Shown one piece after another: positions 15,605 through 22,817 of a stretch of DNA of 38,969 nucleotides. The stretch's first letter is position 1; every line of letters starts with the position of its first letter. The notes under the pieces are model-generated. The model worked only from the letters and a program-made list of their open reading frames with translations, ran no database searches and was not told the DNA's origin. This stretch comes from Rhodobacteraceae bacterium UBA6273. GTDB taxonomy: Bacteria; Pseudomonadota; Alphaproteobacteria; Rhodobacterales; Rhodobacteraceae. The position numbers and the translations under genes were made by a program. The stretch covers positions 1-38,969 of the forward strand of contig DJUV01000340.1 in NCBI GenBank assembly GCA_002440625.1. Reading direction: 5' to 3'.

Positions 15605-16110
15605 GCTTCCGACTCCTCGGGCGGGTCGGCGATGATGCGGCCGGTGGTCAGGTCGACGGTCGGCACCATGGCGCGGGTGAAGGGGAGGAGGAGCGTCGTC
15701 CTCCGGCCCGGCGCGAAAATTTCAAGAATGTCGCCTGCGCCGTGGTTATGGACGGCACGGACGGTGCCCAAGGGGGCGCCGCCGGTATCGAAGACCGACA
15801 GGCCGATCAGGTCGGCATGGTAGAATTCGTCATCCGGCAGGTTCGGCAGCCGGTCGCGGTCGGCAAAAAGCTCGGTCCCGCGCAGGGCGTCGGCCTCTTC
15901 CTTGCTGGCGATGCCGGACAGGCGGGCAGTGAAGCCGTTGTTGGTCGATCCGGTGAGGCGGACGGTGAAGCTGCGCTTGCCGTCCTCGGTCCAGAGTGGC
16001 GCGTAGGCGGCGATGGCCTCGGGCTGGGCGCAATAGCTTTTCAGCCGCACCTCACCCCGGACGCCAAAGGCGCCGCCGATGGCGCCGACGCAGACGCGTT
16101 CATAGTCCAT
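15601..16110 (-). CDS. rimM: 16S rRNA processing protein RimM
   Basis: A 169-residue assembly factor for the 30S head. The N-terminal RimM barrel carries [20 protein letters not shown] and the C-terminal PRC-barrel carries [13 protein letters not shown] and GAGDILEI. It binds S19 during maturation. The start overlaps the end of the upstream small membrane-protein ORF by 11 bases, and its stop overlaps the GTG of trmD, so translation along the operon is tightly coupled. Confidence 0.95.
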   Translation of the reverse strand: MDYERVCVGAIGGAFGVRGEVRLKSYCAQPEAIAAYAPLWTEDGKRSFTVRLTGSTNNGFTARLSGIASKEEADALRGTELFADRDRLPNLPDDEFYHADLIGLSVFDTGGAPLGTVRAVHNHGAGDILEIFAPGRRTTLLLPFTRAMVPTVDLTTGRIIADPPEESEA

Positions 16111-16252
16111 CGGCGGGAACCTTGCATTCGGCCGCCACGGGGGGGGCGGCCGGTTGAGCGGCGATCAGCCGGTCGGTCTTCATCCCGAGCCAGAACGAGC
16201 CCGCACAGAGCGTGACGGTGACGATCCGGCGCAGGAAGAAGCCGATCAGCAT
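16100..16252 (-). CDS. Small membrane protein between rpsP and rimM (50 aa)
   Basis: A 50-residue frame starting [20 protein letters not shown] with one N-terminal hydrophobic segment and a Pro/Ala-rich tail ending [11 protein letters not shown]. It starts 14 bases after the rpsP stop and overlaps rimM by 11 bases, so it sits neatly in the operon. The ribosome site is weak. I recall similar unnamed short ORFs at this place in related genomes. Function unknown; a membrane-anchored peptide is the plain reading. Confidence 0.62.
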   Translation of the reverse strand: MLIGFFLRRIVTVTLCAGSFWLGMKTDRLIAAQPAAPPVAAECKVPADGL

Positions 16253-16266
16253 GTGTTTTCAGGGCC

Positions 16267-16620
16267 TTATTCGGAGGCCGGAGCGGCAGCCTTGGCGGCC
16301 TTCTCGGTCGCGCGCTTCTTGGCCTTGTCGCCCGGCTCGCCCTTCTTCAGGTTGGCGCGGACCGGCTTTTCACGGACGCCGGCGGCTTCGAGCATGCGGG
16401 CGATGCGGTCGGTCGGCTGGGCGCCCTGCGAAATCCAGTACTGGACGCGCTCGACGTTCATCTTCACGCGGTCTTCCGAGTCTTTCGCCAGCAAGGGATT
16501 GTAAGTGCCCAGCTTTTCGATGAAGCGGCCGTCGCGCGGCATGCGCGAGTCGGCGGCGACGATCGAATAATGCGGCCGCTTCTTGGAGCCCCCACGGGCG
16601 AGGCGGATCTTCATAGCCAT
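16267..16620 (-). CDS. rpsP: 30S ribosomal protein S16
   Basis: A 117-residue S16 ([58 protein letters not shown]). The core is about 80 residues; the last 35 are a Lys/Ala/Glu-rich tail ([20 protein letters not shown]) usual in alphaproteobacteria. AGGAG is eight bases before the ATG. It heads the S16-RimM-TrmD group, and a copy of the REP-like palindrome lies in its leader. Confidence 0.96.
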   Translation of the reverse strand: MAMKIRLARGGSKKRPHYSIVAADSRMPRDGRFIEKLGTYNPLLAKDSEDRVKMNVERVQYWISQGAQPTDRIARMLEAAGVREKPVRANLKKGEPGDKAKKRATEKAAKAAAPASE

Positions 16621-16648
16621 GTCAGTTTCTCCTTTGGATGGCTGGGGT

Positions 16649-16669
16649 GGATGGGCAGATTGCCCATCC
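16649..16669. repeat. REP-like palindrome, second copy
   Basis: Arms GGATGGGCA and TGCCCATCC with spacer GAT, between the chorismate mutase stop and rpsP. The right side and following bases are identical to the copy at 14780-14807 over 19 bases. The left arm is shorter, as if the copy has begun to decay. Confidence 0.65.
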
Positions 16670-16676
16670 TACGGGT

Positions 16677-16973
16677 TCATTTCTGCAGGTTCTCGTGGTG
16701 CCTGATCACTTCGCTGATGACGAAGCTCAGGAATTTCTTGGCAAATTCCGGGTCGAGGTCGGCCTCTTCGGCAAGCCGTTCGAGCCGGGCGATCTGTTCG
16801 GCCTCCCGCGAGGGGTCCGAGGGCGGCAGCCCGTGTTCGGCCTTGAGCCGACCGACCGACTGGGTGTGCTTGAAGCGTTCGGCAAGGGTGTAGACGATGA
16901 TCGCGTCGAGCCGGTCGATACTCTCCCGGTGGCCCTTGAGGAGGGCGGCGGCGCGGGCGGACTGGTCGGTCAT
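16677..16973 (-). CDS. Chorismate mutase, AroQ type
   Basis: A 98-residue all-helical monofunctional chorismate mutase, converting chorismate to prephenate for Phe/Tyr synthesis. RESIDRLDAIIVYTLAERF matches helix 1 of the AroQ family, and VGRLKAEHGLPPSDPSREAE carries the conserved Lys and the Asp/Arg-Glu region. The C-terminal helix ends VISEVIRHHENLQK, where a substrate-binding Gln/Glu is expected. The gene lies just upstream of rpsP, with a palindromic repeat in the 56-base gap. GGAGG stands just before the ATG. Confidence 0.9.
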   Translation of the reverse strand: MTDQSARAAALLKGHRESIDRLDAIIVYTLAERFKHTQSVGRLKAEHGLPPSDPSREAEQIARLERLAEEADLDPEFAKKFLSFVISEVIRHHENLQK

Positions 16974-17009
16974 TCGGGCCTCCTCGGGGCGCTGGCATCC
17001 GTCGGTTTT

Positions 17010-17044
17010 GTGTCGGGCATCCGTAGCGACAGCTGTAGCGACAC
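17010..17044. promoter_or_regulatory. Tandem GTAGCGACA repeat upstream of chorismate mutase
   Basis: GTAGCGACA occurs at 17023-17031 and again at 17035-17043 (12-base period). The region is framed by GTGTCG (17010-17015) and CGACAC (17039-17044). It lies 37-71 bases before the chorismate mutase ATG and may be an operator. No -10 is obvious. Confidence 0.35.
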
Positions 17045-17060
17045 GGGCCCAGCTTCGGAG

Positions 17061-17110
17061 GCCCCGGGGCGCTGCCCCGGACCCCGGGGTATTTCAGCAA
17101 CGAAGAAGCA
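17061..17110. repeat. Dispersed GC hairpin + GTATTT element, copy B
   Basis: CCCCGGGGCGCTGCCCCGG followed by ACCCCGGGGTATTTCAGCAAC and GAAGAAGCAG. GGGGTATTTCAGCAAC is identical to copy A. Read on the minus strand it begins about nine bases after the GNAT gene's stop. Confidence 0.7.
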
Positions 17111-17118
17111 GAAGGGGG

Positions 17119-17625
17119 TCATGCGAGCGCCCTCAGGTCGTGGAAGATCACCACGTCACCGGGATCGACGCCGGGGCGGTTGGAATGGACGCCGCCGAGG
17201 CGGCGGGCGAGCGCGATGGAGCGGTCGTTGCCCGGCGCGATGATGTTGATGAGGTGGTCCCAGCCGAAGCTGTCGCGCGCCCAGACCATGACGGCGCGGG
17301 CGGCCTCGGCGGCGTAGCCCTTGCCTTCGGCCCCGGGCAGGACGAACCAGCCAAGCTCGGGTTCGGGGAAGCCAACGGGGTGATAGATGCCGACCTCGCC
17401 CACATAGGCGCCGGTGGCGCGATCCTCGACCGAGAAGGGGCCGTAGCCGAGAAGCGGCCATTGCCCGACCTCGGAGGCCCAGATGCGCCAGGCCATGACG
17501 CGGCCCACGGGGCCGTCCTCATGCACGGAACGCGGCGAGGCGTAGAAGGCGGCGCGGTGTTCGAAATCCGGGAGGCGCGGCATCCGGAGGCGGAGGCGGT
17601 CGGTAAGAAGCTCGGGCGTGGTCAT
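17119..17625 (-). CDS. GNAT family N-acetyltransferase
   Basis: A 168-residue acetyltransferase of the RimJ/RimL type (Acetyltransf_3). It opens with LLTDRLRLRMPRLPDFE, and the acetyl-CoA motif is LGWFVLPGAEGKGYAAEAAR (R/Q-x-x-G-x-G/A in the form EGKGYA). The closing NDRSIALARRLGG is also typical. I start at the ATG at 17625 (MTTPELLTDRLRL); the frame extends further upstream only through the repeat element. The acceptor, a small molecule or protein N-terminus, is unknown. It sits between ffh and chorismate mutase. Confidence 0.9.
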   Translation of the reverse strand: MTTPELLTDRLRLRMPRLPDFEHRAAFYASPRSVHEDGPVGRVMAWRIWASEVGQWPLLGYGPFSVEDRATGAYVGEVGIYHPVGFPEPELGWFVLPGAEGKGYAAEAARAVMVWARDSFGWDHLINIIAPGNDRSIALARRLGGVHSNRPGVDPGDVVIFHDLRALA

Positions 17626-17668
17626 GGCAATACCTTCGGGCGCCGCGTCCGCTCTTGCGGGATCGCGC

Positions 17669-17699
17669 CTCCGGCGGGAGTATTTGGGCCACAGTGAAC
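17669..17699. repeat. Dispersed AAATACTCC element, copy C
   Basis: CTCCGGCGGGAGTATTTGGG then CCACAGTGAA. On the minus strand it begins seven bases after the ffh stop as TTCACTGTGG...AAATACTCCCGCCGGAG, the same layout as copies A and B but without the larger GC hairpin. Confidence 0.6.
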
Positions 17700-17705
17700 G
17701 CATGG

Positions 17706-19244
17706 CTATTTCTTCTTGCCGAAACCGCCGAGGCCGGAAAGACCGCCGGGGAGGCCAAGGCCGCCAAGCCCGCCGCCGCCAAGCCCGCCGAGACCGGCGG
17801 GAAGCTTGCCGCCAGCCATGCCTTCCTGAATGCCCTTCTGCATTGCCTCAAGCTCGGCCGGGGCCATCTTCGACGGGTCGGGCATGCCGCCCTTGCCGCC
17901 GAACATGCCGCGCATCGCCTGTTTCAGCATGCCGCCTTTGCCCATCTTGCCCATCTTCTTCATCATGTCCGCCATCTGGCGGTGCATCTTCAGAAGCTTG
18001 TTGAGATCGGCGACATCGAGGCCCGCACCCGCCGCGATGCGTTTCTTGCGGGAGGCTTGCAGAAGGTCGGGATTGGCGCGTTCCTTCTTGGTCATCGAGT
18101 GGATCAGCGCGATCTGGCGGCGGAGGACGCCATCGTCAAACCCCGCCTCCTCGACCTGTTTCGACATCTTGGCCATGCCCGGCATCATGCCCATGATGCC
18201 CTGCATGCCGCCCATCTTCAGCATCTGCTCAAGCTGGCCGCGCAGGTCGTTCATGTTGAAGAGGCCCTTCTGGAACCTCTTCATCATGCGCTCGGCCTGC
18301 TCCATCTCGAGCGTTTCCTGCGCCTTCTCGACCAGCGCCACGATGTCGCCCATCCCGAGGATGCGGCCGGCGACGCGGGAGGCCTCGAAGGTTTCGAGCG
18401 CGTCCATCTTTTCGCCGAGGCCGACGAAGCGGATCGGCTTGCCGGTGACGGCGCGCATGGAAAGCGCCGCACCGCCGCGACCATCGCCGTCCATCCGGGT
18501 GAGGACGACGCCGGAGATTCCGACCTTGCCGTCGAATTCGGTGGCGACGTTGACGGCGTCCTGGCCGGTCAGGCCGTCAACGACCAGCAGCGTCTCGCGC
18601 GGCTTCGCGACATCGCGGACCGCCTGCACCTCATCCATCAGGACTTCGTCGATGTGGAGGCGGCCGGCGGTGTCGAGCATGTAGACGTCATAGCCGCCAA
18701 GCGTCGCCTGCTGCTTGGCGCGCTTGGCGATCTGGACAGCCGTCTCGCCCTTGACGATGGGCAGCGTGTCGACGCCGATCTGGGCGCCTAGGATCGCCAG
18801 CTGCTCCATCGCCGCCGGGCGATTGGTGTCGAGCGAGGCCATCAGGACGCGCTTTTTCTCGCGGTCCTTGAGGCGGCGGGCGAGTTTCGCGGTGGTGGTG
18901 GTCTTGCCCGAGCCCTGCAGGCCGACCATCAGGATCGGCGCGGGCGGGTTGTCGATCTTCAAGGCTTCCGGATCGCCTTCGCCGGCCAGAACCCGAACCA
19001 GTTCGTCATGGACGATCTTCACGACCTGCTGGCCGGGGGTGATGGATTTCGTCACCGACTGGCCGGTGGCCTTCGCCTCGACCGCCTTGATGAAGTCGCG
19101 GGCGACGGGGAGGGACACGTCGGCCTCAAGGAGCGCCACACGAACCTCTCGGAGGGCGACGCGCACATCCTCTTCGGACAGCGCGCCCTGTTTCGTCAGC
19201 CGGTCGAAGACGCCGCCAAGGCGTTCTGACAGGGTTTCGAACAT
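17706..19244 (-). CDS. ffh: Signal recognition particle protein Ffh (SRP54)
   Basis: A 512-residue SRP GTPase that delivers inner-membrane proteins co-translationally to FtsY. The N domain is residues 1-95. The G domain shows GLQGSGKTTT (108-117), DTAGRLHIDEVLM and TRMDGDGRGG. The methionine-rich M domain starts near 325 (GGMQGIMGMMPGMAKM, then the RNA-binding helices). The protein ends in a glycine-rich, lysine-capped tail (GLGLPGGLSGLGGFGKKK). AAGGAGGG precedes the ATG. A plausible promoter is at 19280-19308. SRP RNA is not seen nearby. Confidence 0.96.
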   Translation of the reverse strand: MFETLSERLGGVFDRLTKQGALSEEDVRVALREVRVALLEADVSLPVARDFIKAVEAKATGQSVTKSITPGQQVVKIVHDELVRVLAGEGDPEALKIDNPPAPILMVGLQGSGKTTTTAKLARRLKDREKKRVLMASLDTNRPAAMEQLAILGAQIGVDTLPIVKGETAVQIAKRAKQQATLGGYDVYMLDTAGRLHIDEVLMDEVQAVRDVAKPRETLLVVDGLTGQDAVNVATEFDGKVGISGVVLTRMDGDGRGGAALSMRAVTGKPIRFVGLGEKMDALETFEASRVAGRILGMGDIVALVEKAQETLEMEQAERMMKRFQKGLFNMNDLRGQLEQMLKMGGMQGIMGMMPGMAKMSKQVEEAGFDDGVLRRQIALIHSMTKKERANPDLLQASRKKRIAAGAGLDVADLNKLLKMHRQMADMMKKMGKMGKGGMLKQAMRGMFGGKGGMPDPSKMAPAELEAMQKGIQEGMAGGKLPAGLGGLGGGGLGGLGLPGGLSGLGGFGKKK

Positions 19245-19279
19245 TCAGGGCCCTCCTTGGCCAGTTACCTTTGCCCGCC

Positions 19280-19308
19280 AAGATAGGCAGCGGACAGCAA
19301 AACGACAA
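19280..19308 (-). promoter_or_regulatory. Predicted ffh promoter
   Basis: On the minus strand, TTGTCG (19303-19308) and TATCTT (19280-19285) are spaced by 17 bases, 36 bases or more before the ffh ATG. Each hexamer matches four of six consensus positions. Confidence 0.4.
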
Positions 19309-19344
19309 ACGCACCCGTGGGCGCAACGCGCTGACGGATGGCGA

Positions 19345-19385
19345 TCCCCGATCAAGTCGGGGACCGGAAGCTATGGCACTTCCGG
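19345..19385. terminator. Tandem hairpins downstream of the 19399 gene
   Basis: Two stem-loops: TCCCCGA/TCGGGGA (19345-19363, loop TCAAG) and CCGGAAG/CTTCCGG (19364-19385, eight-base loop). They lie just after the stop of the minus-strand membrane-protein gene and before the ffh promoter. No T tract follows, so a 3'-end stabilising role is as likely as termination. Confidence 0.45.
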
Positions 19386-19398
19386 AATCCGGTGTCGT

Positions 19399-19896
19399 TT
19401 AGGTGAGGAGGGGGGCTGAGTCAAGCATGGGCGCGGTTTCGGCGGCGGAGGCCGTCACCATCTGGCCCTTGAGCCAGCCGTTGAGTTGGGTGGCGCAGGC
19501 CTGAAGCCGCGCCGGGTCGTGGTCGCGGCTGGCGAGAAGGAAGGGCACGTCGCGGATCGCGGTGGTGATGGCAAGGGCGTATCCGTTGCCGGTTTCCACC
19601 ACATCGGCGCACATCAGGGCGTCGACCGAGATGAGCATGCTCTCATGGCCGAAGCGCATGTCGGCGGCGTTGATCTCCCGGTCGAGAACCAGCCAGACCC
19701 GGTCGGCCGAGAAGAGGAGGTAGCCGGAGACGGCGAAGAAGAGCGCCGCCGCCACCATCTGCCAGCCGCCGCCCTGCGTCAGCGCTTCGGTCAGAAGGAC
19801 CAGCGAGGCGATGGCGAAGACTGCGAAGAGACCGCTCCAGTGCAGGGGCTTCTCTTCTGCGGCGAATTGGGTCTGGGTGTGTCTGATGATACGCAT
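19399..19896 (-). CDS. Hypothetical membrane protein (165 aa)
   Basis: Starts MRIIRHTQTQFAAEEKPLHW. Two hydrophobic helices lie at about 22-40 and 46-64, followed by a roughly 100-residue soluble domain (ADRVWLVLDREINAADMRFG; ISVDALMCADVVETGNGYAL) that probably faces the cytoplasm. The soluble part looks like a small beta-rich domain resembling bPH-type or DUF2244-like folds, but I cannot place it in a family. It lies alone between ffh and azoR on the same strand. Confidence 0.7.
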   Translation of the reverse strand: MRIIRHTQTQFAAEEKPLHWSGLFAVFAIASLVLLTEALTQGGGWQMVAAALFFAVSGYLLFSADRVWLVLDREINAADMRFGHESMLISVDALMCADVVETGNGYALAITTAIRDVPFLLASRDHDPARLQACATQLNGWLKGQMVTASAAETAPMLDSAPLLT

Positions 19897-20015
19897 GACC
19901 GCAATTCAACTCCGGATTGTGGCGGGGTTGGGGCGGCATTCGGGCGTGTTGCGACCGCCACAGGGAACTTTCGCGGCAAAGGCGGGCGGGGGGCGCATCG
20001 GCGGGGCGGAGGGGC

Positions 20016-20048
20016 CAAAAACGAAGGCCCCGGAAACGCTCCGGGGCC
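20016..20048 (-). terminator. rho-independent terminator after azoR
   Basis: On the minus strand: nine-base stem GGCCCCGGA / TCCGGGGCC with a five-base loop, then TTCGTTTTT. It lies 30 bases beyond the azoR stop. Confidence 0.8.
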
Positions 20049-20077
20049 GACGGGACGTCATGTTGAGGGCTGGCGCC

Positions 20078-20668
20078 TCAGGCGGCGAGCGCGTCGATCT
20101 GCGCTTCGGCCAGTTTCATCGCGGCGCCGGGGTTGAACACCATCTGGTCGGCGGCGACGAATTCGACATCCGTGATGCCGAAGAACCCGAGCATGTGGCG
20201 GATGTAGCCCGAGGCGAAGTCGATCTCGGACCCGATCTTGGTGCCGTCGGACGAAAGGGCGACGATGGCGCGCTTGCCCTTCAGAAGGCCCTCGGGGCCG
20301 GCTTCGGTATAGGTGAAGGTCTCACCCTTGCGCGCGAGATGGTCGATCCAGGCCTTGAGCGGGGCGGGGACACCGAAGTTGTAGACCGGGAGTGCGATCA
20401 CGAGGATGTCGGCGGCTTTCACTTCGGCCAGAAGCGTGTCGGAATAGGCGGCGATCTTTGCCTGGTCGGCGTTGCGCGCTTCGGCCGGGGTGAAGACCGC
20501 GCCGATCCAGGCGCCGTCGATCTGCGGCACGCCTTTGGAGAGGTCGCGGAGGGTCACTTCGGCGCCCGGGTTGGCGGCCTCGAGCCGGGCGGTGATACGG
20601 TCGGTCAGGCGGCGCGAGACGCTGGCCTCGCCCTTGATGGAGGATTCGACGCGGAGGATGTTGGTCAT
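20078..20668 (-). CDS. azoR: FMN-dependent NADH-azoreductase
   Basis: A 196-residue flavodoxin-fold oxidoreductase that reduces quinones and azo compounds with NAD(P)H. RVESSIKGEASVSRRL binds the FMN phosphate; LPVYNFGVPAPLKAWIDHLARKGETF is the strongest family signature. Length is normal for AzoR. It is divergent from a LysR-type gene, the usual arrangement for a locally regulated quinone- or electrophile-response enzyme. Three repeats in the 106-base spacer are probable binding sites. It ends in a clear terminator. Confidence 0.93.
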   Translation of the reverse strand: MTNILRVESSIKGEASVSRRLTDRITARLEAANPGAEVTLRDLSKGVPQIDGAWIGAVFTPAEARNADQAKIAAYSDTLLAEVKAADILVIALPVYNFGVPAPLKAWIDHLARKGETFTYTEAGPEGLLKGKRAIVALSSDGTKIGSEIDFASGYIRHMLGFFGITDVEFVAADQMVFNPGAAMKLAEAQIDALAA

Positions 20669-20677
20669 TTGGGGCTG

Positions 20678-20727
20678 TCCCGATGAATGGTTTCGTTGCC
20701 CGATGAATTAGTCCTTGCCCGGATAAA
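20678..20727. promoter_or_regulatory. Three phased repeats in the azoR/lysR spacer
   Basis: TCCCGATGAAT (20678-20688), GCCCGATGAAT (20698-20708) and GCCCGGATAAA (20717-20727) are spaced by 20 and 19 bases, close to two helical turns. They fill the divergent promoter region. The direct-repeat arrangement on one face of DNA suggests cooperative regulator binding. Confidence 0.6.
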
Positions 20728-20774
20728 CACAACGCGGAATGATGCACCGAAGCTGTGAACAGGCGCACATAAGA

Positions 20775-21665
20775 ATGTCTTTCGAGAACTGGGATGAAGT
20801 CCGCACGGCCTATCAGGTCGCGCGGATCGGCACGGTCAGCGGCGCGGCGGAGGTTCTCGGCGTCCACCATGCCACGGTGATCCGCCATATCGACGCTTTG
20901 GAGGCACGGCTGGGGACGCGTCTCTTCCAGCGCCATCCGCGCGGCTATACGGCGACCGAGGCGGGGCAGGAGCTTTTGAAGGTCGCGCAGACGACCGAGG
21001 ACCAGTTCGCCCATCTCGCCGCCCGCATCACCGGGGCGACAACCGATGTGTCGGGCGAACTCGTCGTCACCTCGCTGCCGGGGTTGACCGATCTTGTGCT
21101 GCCAACCCTCGCCCGGCTCCAGTCCGAATATCCCGGCCTCAAGGTGCGCTACGTCTCGGACGCGCGGGTCTTCCGGCTGGAATATGGCGAGGCGCATGTG
21201 GCGATACGCGCCGGCGGGCGGCCGCAGGAACCAGACAATGTGGTGCAACCGCTGACCACCTATTACATGGGCCTCTACGCGGCGCCGTCCTATGTCGAAC
21301 GCTACGGGCTGCCAAAGGACGAGAGCGACCTTGCCGGGCACCGCTTCATCGGGCCGGCGGAACCCGACAGCCGCGCCCCCTTCATGCGCTGGCTGGCCGA
21401 GCGGGTGGCAGAGGAGGCAGTGGTCTTCCGCAGTAACGAAACCGAAGCGATGCAGGACGCGGTGACCGAGGGCGTGGGCCTGGGCTTTCTCTCGCTCCTG
21501 TCGGCGCGGCGCGACCCCGGCCTGATCGAGGCGCTGCCGCACCGGCCGGAATGGGACACGGCGCTCTGGCTCGTCACCCATGTCGACCTCCACCGCACGC
21601 CGCGCATCCAGACCTTCGTGAAGGCGCTCCGCGAGGCGGCGCGCAGCAGCTGTACCCTGAACTGA
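20775..21665 (+). CDS. LysR-family transcriptional regulator
   Basis: A 296-residue LTTR. The N-terminal winged helix (residues 1-62) includes GTVSGAAEVLGVHHATVIRHIDALE and RLFQRHPRGYTATEAG. The effector domain follows (SGELVVTSLPGLTDLVLPTL onward). I start at 20775 (MSFENWDEVRTAYQVARIG), which gives the family N-terminus; an in-frame ATG at 20739 would add 12 atypical residues. It is probably the regulator of the divergent azoR and of itself. The inducer is unknown, perhaps a quinone or other electrophile. Confidence 0.9.
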   Translation: MSFENWDEVRTAYQVARIGTVSGAAEVLGVHHATVIRHIDALEARLGTRLFQRHPRGYTATEAGQELLKVAQTTEDQFAHLAARITGATTDVSGELVVTSLPGLTDLVLPTLARLQSEYPGLKVRYVSDARVFRLEYGEAHVAIRAGGRPQEPDNVVQPLTTYYMGLYAAPSYVERYGLPKDESDLAGHRFIGPAEPDSRAPFMRWLAERVAEEAVVFRSNETEAMQDAVTEGVGLGFLSLLSARRDPGLIEALPHRPEWDTALWLVTHVDLHRTPRIQTFVKALREAARSSCTLN

Positions 21666-21752
21666 GGCAATGCTGATCCGGCAATCCAGCGGCGGCGCCC
21701 TGCGGCGCCAAGACTATAGTGGGTCGCCGCGCAGGCGCGGCTCGTTCGCCGG

Positions 21753-21782
21753 GGAGATCATCCACTGGATGATCTCCTTTTC
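21753..21782 (+). terminator. Terminator after the LysR gene
   Basis: Perfect 11-base stem GGAGATCATCC / GGATGATCTCC with loop ACT, followed by TTTTCC. It is about 88 bases past the stop. The bases before it show no gene. Confidence 0.65.
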
Positions 21783-21800
21783 CGGCTTACCCTCCGGGGG

Positions 21801-21861
21801 GAGTATTTCAGGACAGAAAGTGAGGCATGTTTCTCTTCTCACTTTCTGTCTGAAAATACTC
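21801..21861. repeat. Inverted pair of GTATTT elements (copies D and E)
   Basis: Left arm 21801-21824 begins GAGTATTTCAGGACAG and right arm 21838-21861 is its near-complete reverse complement. The inner 12 bases pair perfectly (ACAGAAAGTGAG / CTCACTTTCTGT), with a 13-base loop. CCGGGGG/CCCCCGG (21871-21891) forms a further GC hairpin. The result is a large stem-loop built from two copies of the dispersed element, between lysR and the EamA gene. Confidence 0.7.
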
Positions 21862-21935
21862 TGCGGGGGTCCGGGGGTGCAAAACCCCCGGCCCGGCCAG
21901 CGAAGGGCGTTGGTGTCGCAAGGTGGGGGCCGCGC

Positions 21936-22817
21936 GTGACCGAGGCGATGCGCGGCCATCTGGCGATGCTGGCCTTTTCCGCCCTCGTTGCCGGGTCCTT
22001 CGCGCTCGGCGCGATGATGGCGAATCTGGTCGATCCGGTCGCTTTCTCGGCGCTGAGGTTCGCGCTGGCCTCGCTTTTCATCGGCATCGGTGTTCTCGCC
22101 GGAGGCGGCGTGGCGCGGTCCGACGCGGCGGCGGCCTGGCGGTATCTTCTGATGGGCGGGCTTTTCGCTTCCTACTTCGTCCTGATGTTCGAGGGGCTGA
22201 AGACGGCGCCGCCGGTGTCGGCGGCGGCGGTCTTTACCCTGACGCCGGTTCTTGCCGCGGGTTTCGGCTGGGCGCTTCTCCGGCAGCGGATGACCGGGCG
22301 GATGGCGGCGGCGCTGGCCATCGGCGCGGCGGGCGCGCTCTGGGTCATCTTCCGGGGCGATCCGGCGGCGCTTCTCCGCTTCGACCTCGGGCGCGGCGAG
22401 GCCATCTATTTCCTCGGCTGCATTGCCCATGCCGCCTATGTGCCGCTGGTCCGGCTTCTGAACCGTGGCGAGCGCGCGGCGGTGTTCACCTTCGGTACGC
22501 TTCTGGCCGGGACGGCCATCCTTGTGCTGGCCGGCTGGGGCCAGATCCGGGCGACCGACTGGGCGGCGCTTCCGGCCATCGTCTGGGTGACGCTGGCCTA
22601 TACATCGGTCTTCGCCACCGCCGCCTCGTTCGTCCTGACGCAATATGCAGCACTTAGGCTCCCCGCTGCGAAGGTCATGGCCTATACCTATCTGACCCCC
22701 GCCTGGGTGATCCTCTGGCAGGTGGCGCTTGGCCATGGCGTGCCGGGGGGCGGTGTCATCGTCGGTGTCCTCGCCGTGGCGGGGGCGCTTATTCTCTTGC
22801 TGAAGGACGAGCACTGA
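21936..22817 (+). CDS. EamA/DMT-family transporter
   Basis: A 293-residue protein with ten predicted helices in two EamA halves, in the inner membrane. Signatures include LVDPVAFSALRFALASLFIG, FEGLKTAPPVSAAAVFTLTP in the first half and YTSVFATAASFVLTQYAAL with AAKVMAYTYLTPAWV in the second. The likely start is GTG at 21936; an ATG at 21948 is possible. The stop shares one base with the following VOC gene (TGATG), so the two form an operon. Substrates in this family are amino acids, nucleosides or drugs and cannot be told here. Confidence 0.9.
   Translation: MTEAMRGHLAMLAFSALVAGSFALGAMMANLVDPVAFSALRFALASLFIGIGVLAGGGVARSDAAAAWRYLLMGGLFASYFVLMFEGLKTAPPVSAAAVFTLTPVLAAGFGWALLRQRMTGRMAAALAIGAAGALWVIFRGDPAALLRFDLGRGEAIYFLGCIAHAAYVPLVRLLNRGERAAVFTFGTLLAGTAILVLAGWGQIRATDWAALPAIVWVTLAYTSVFATAASFVLTQYAALRLPAAKVMAYTYLTPAWVILWQVALGHGVPGGGVIVGVLAVAGALILLLKDEH

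Noticed and set aside
20322..21593. 423-codon minus-strand frame spanning lysR and azoR
   Set aside because: It runs antisense to LysR and out of frame through AzoR, both of which are clear family members.
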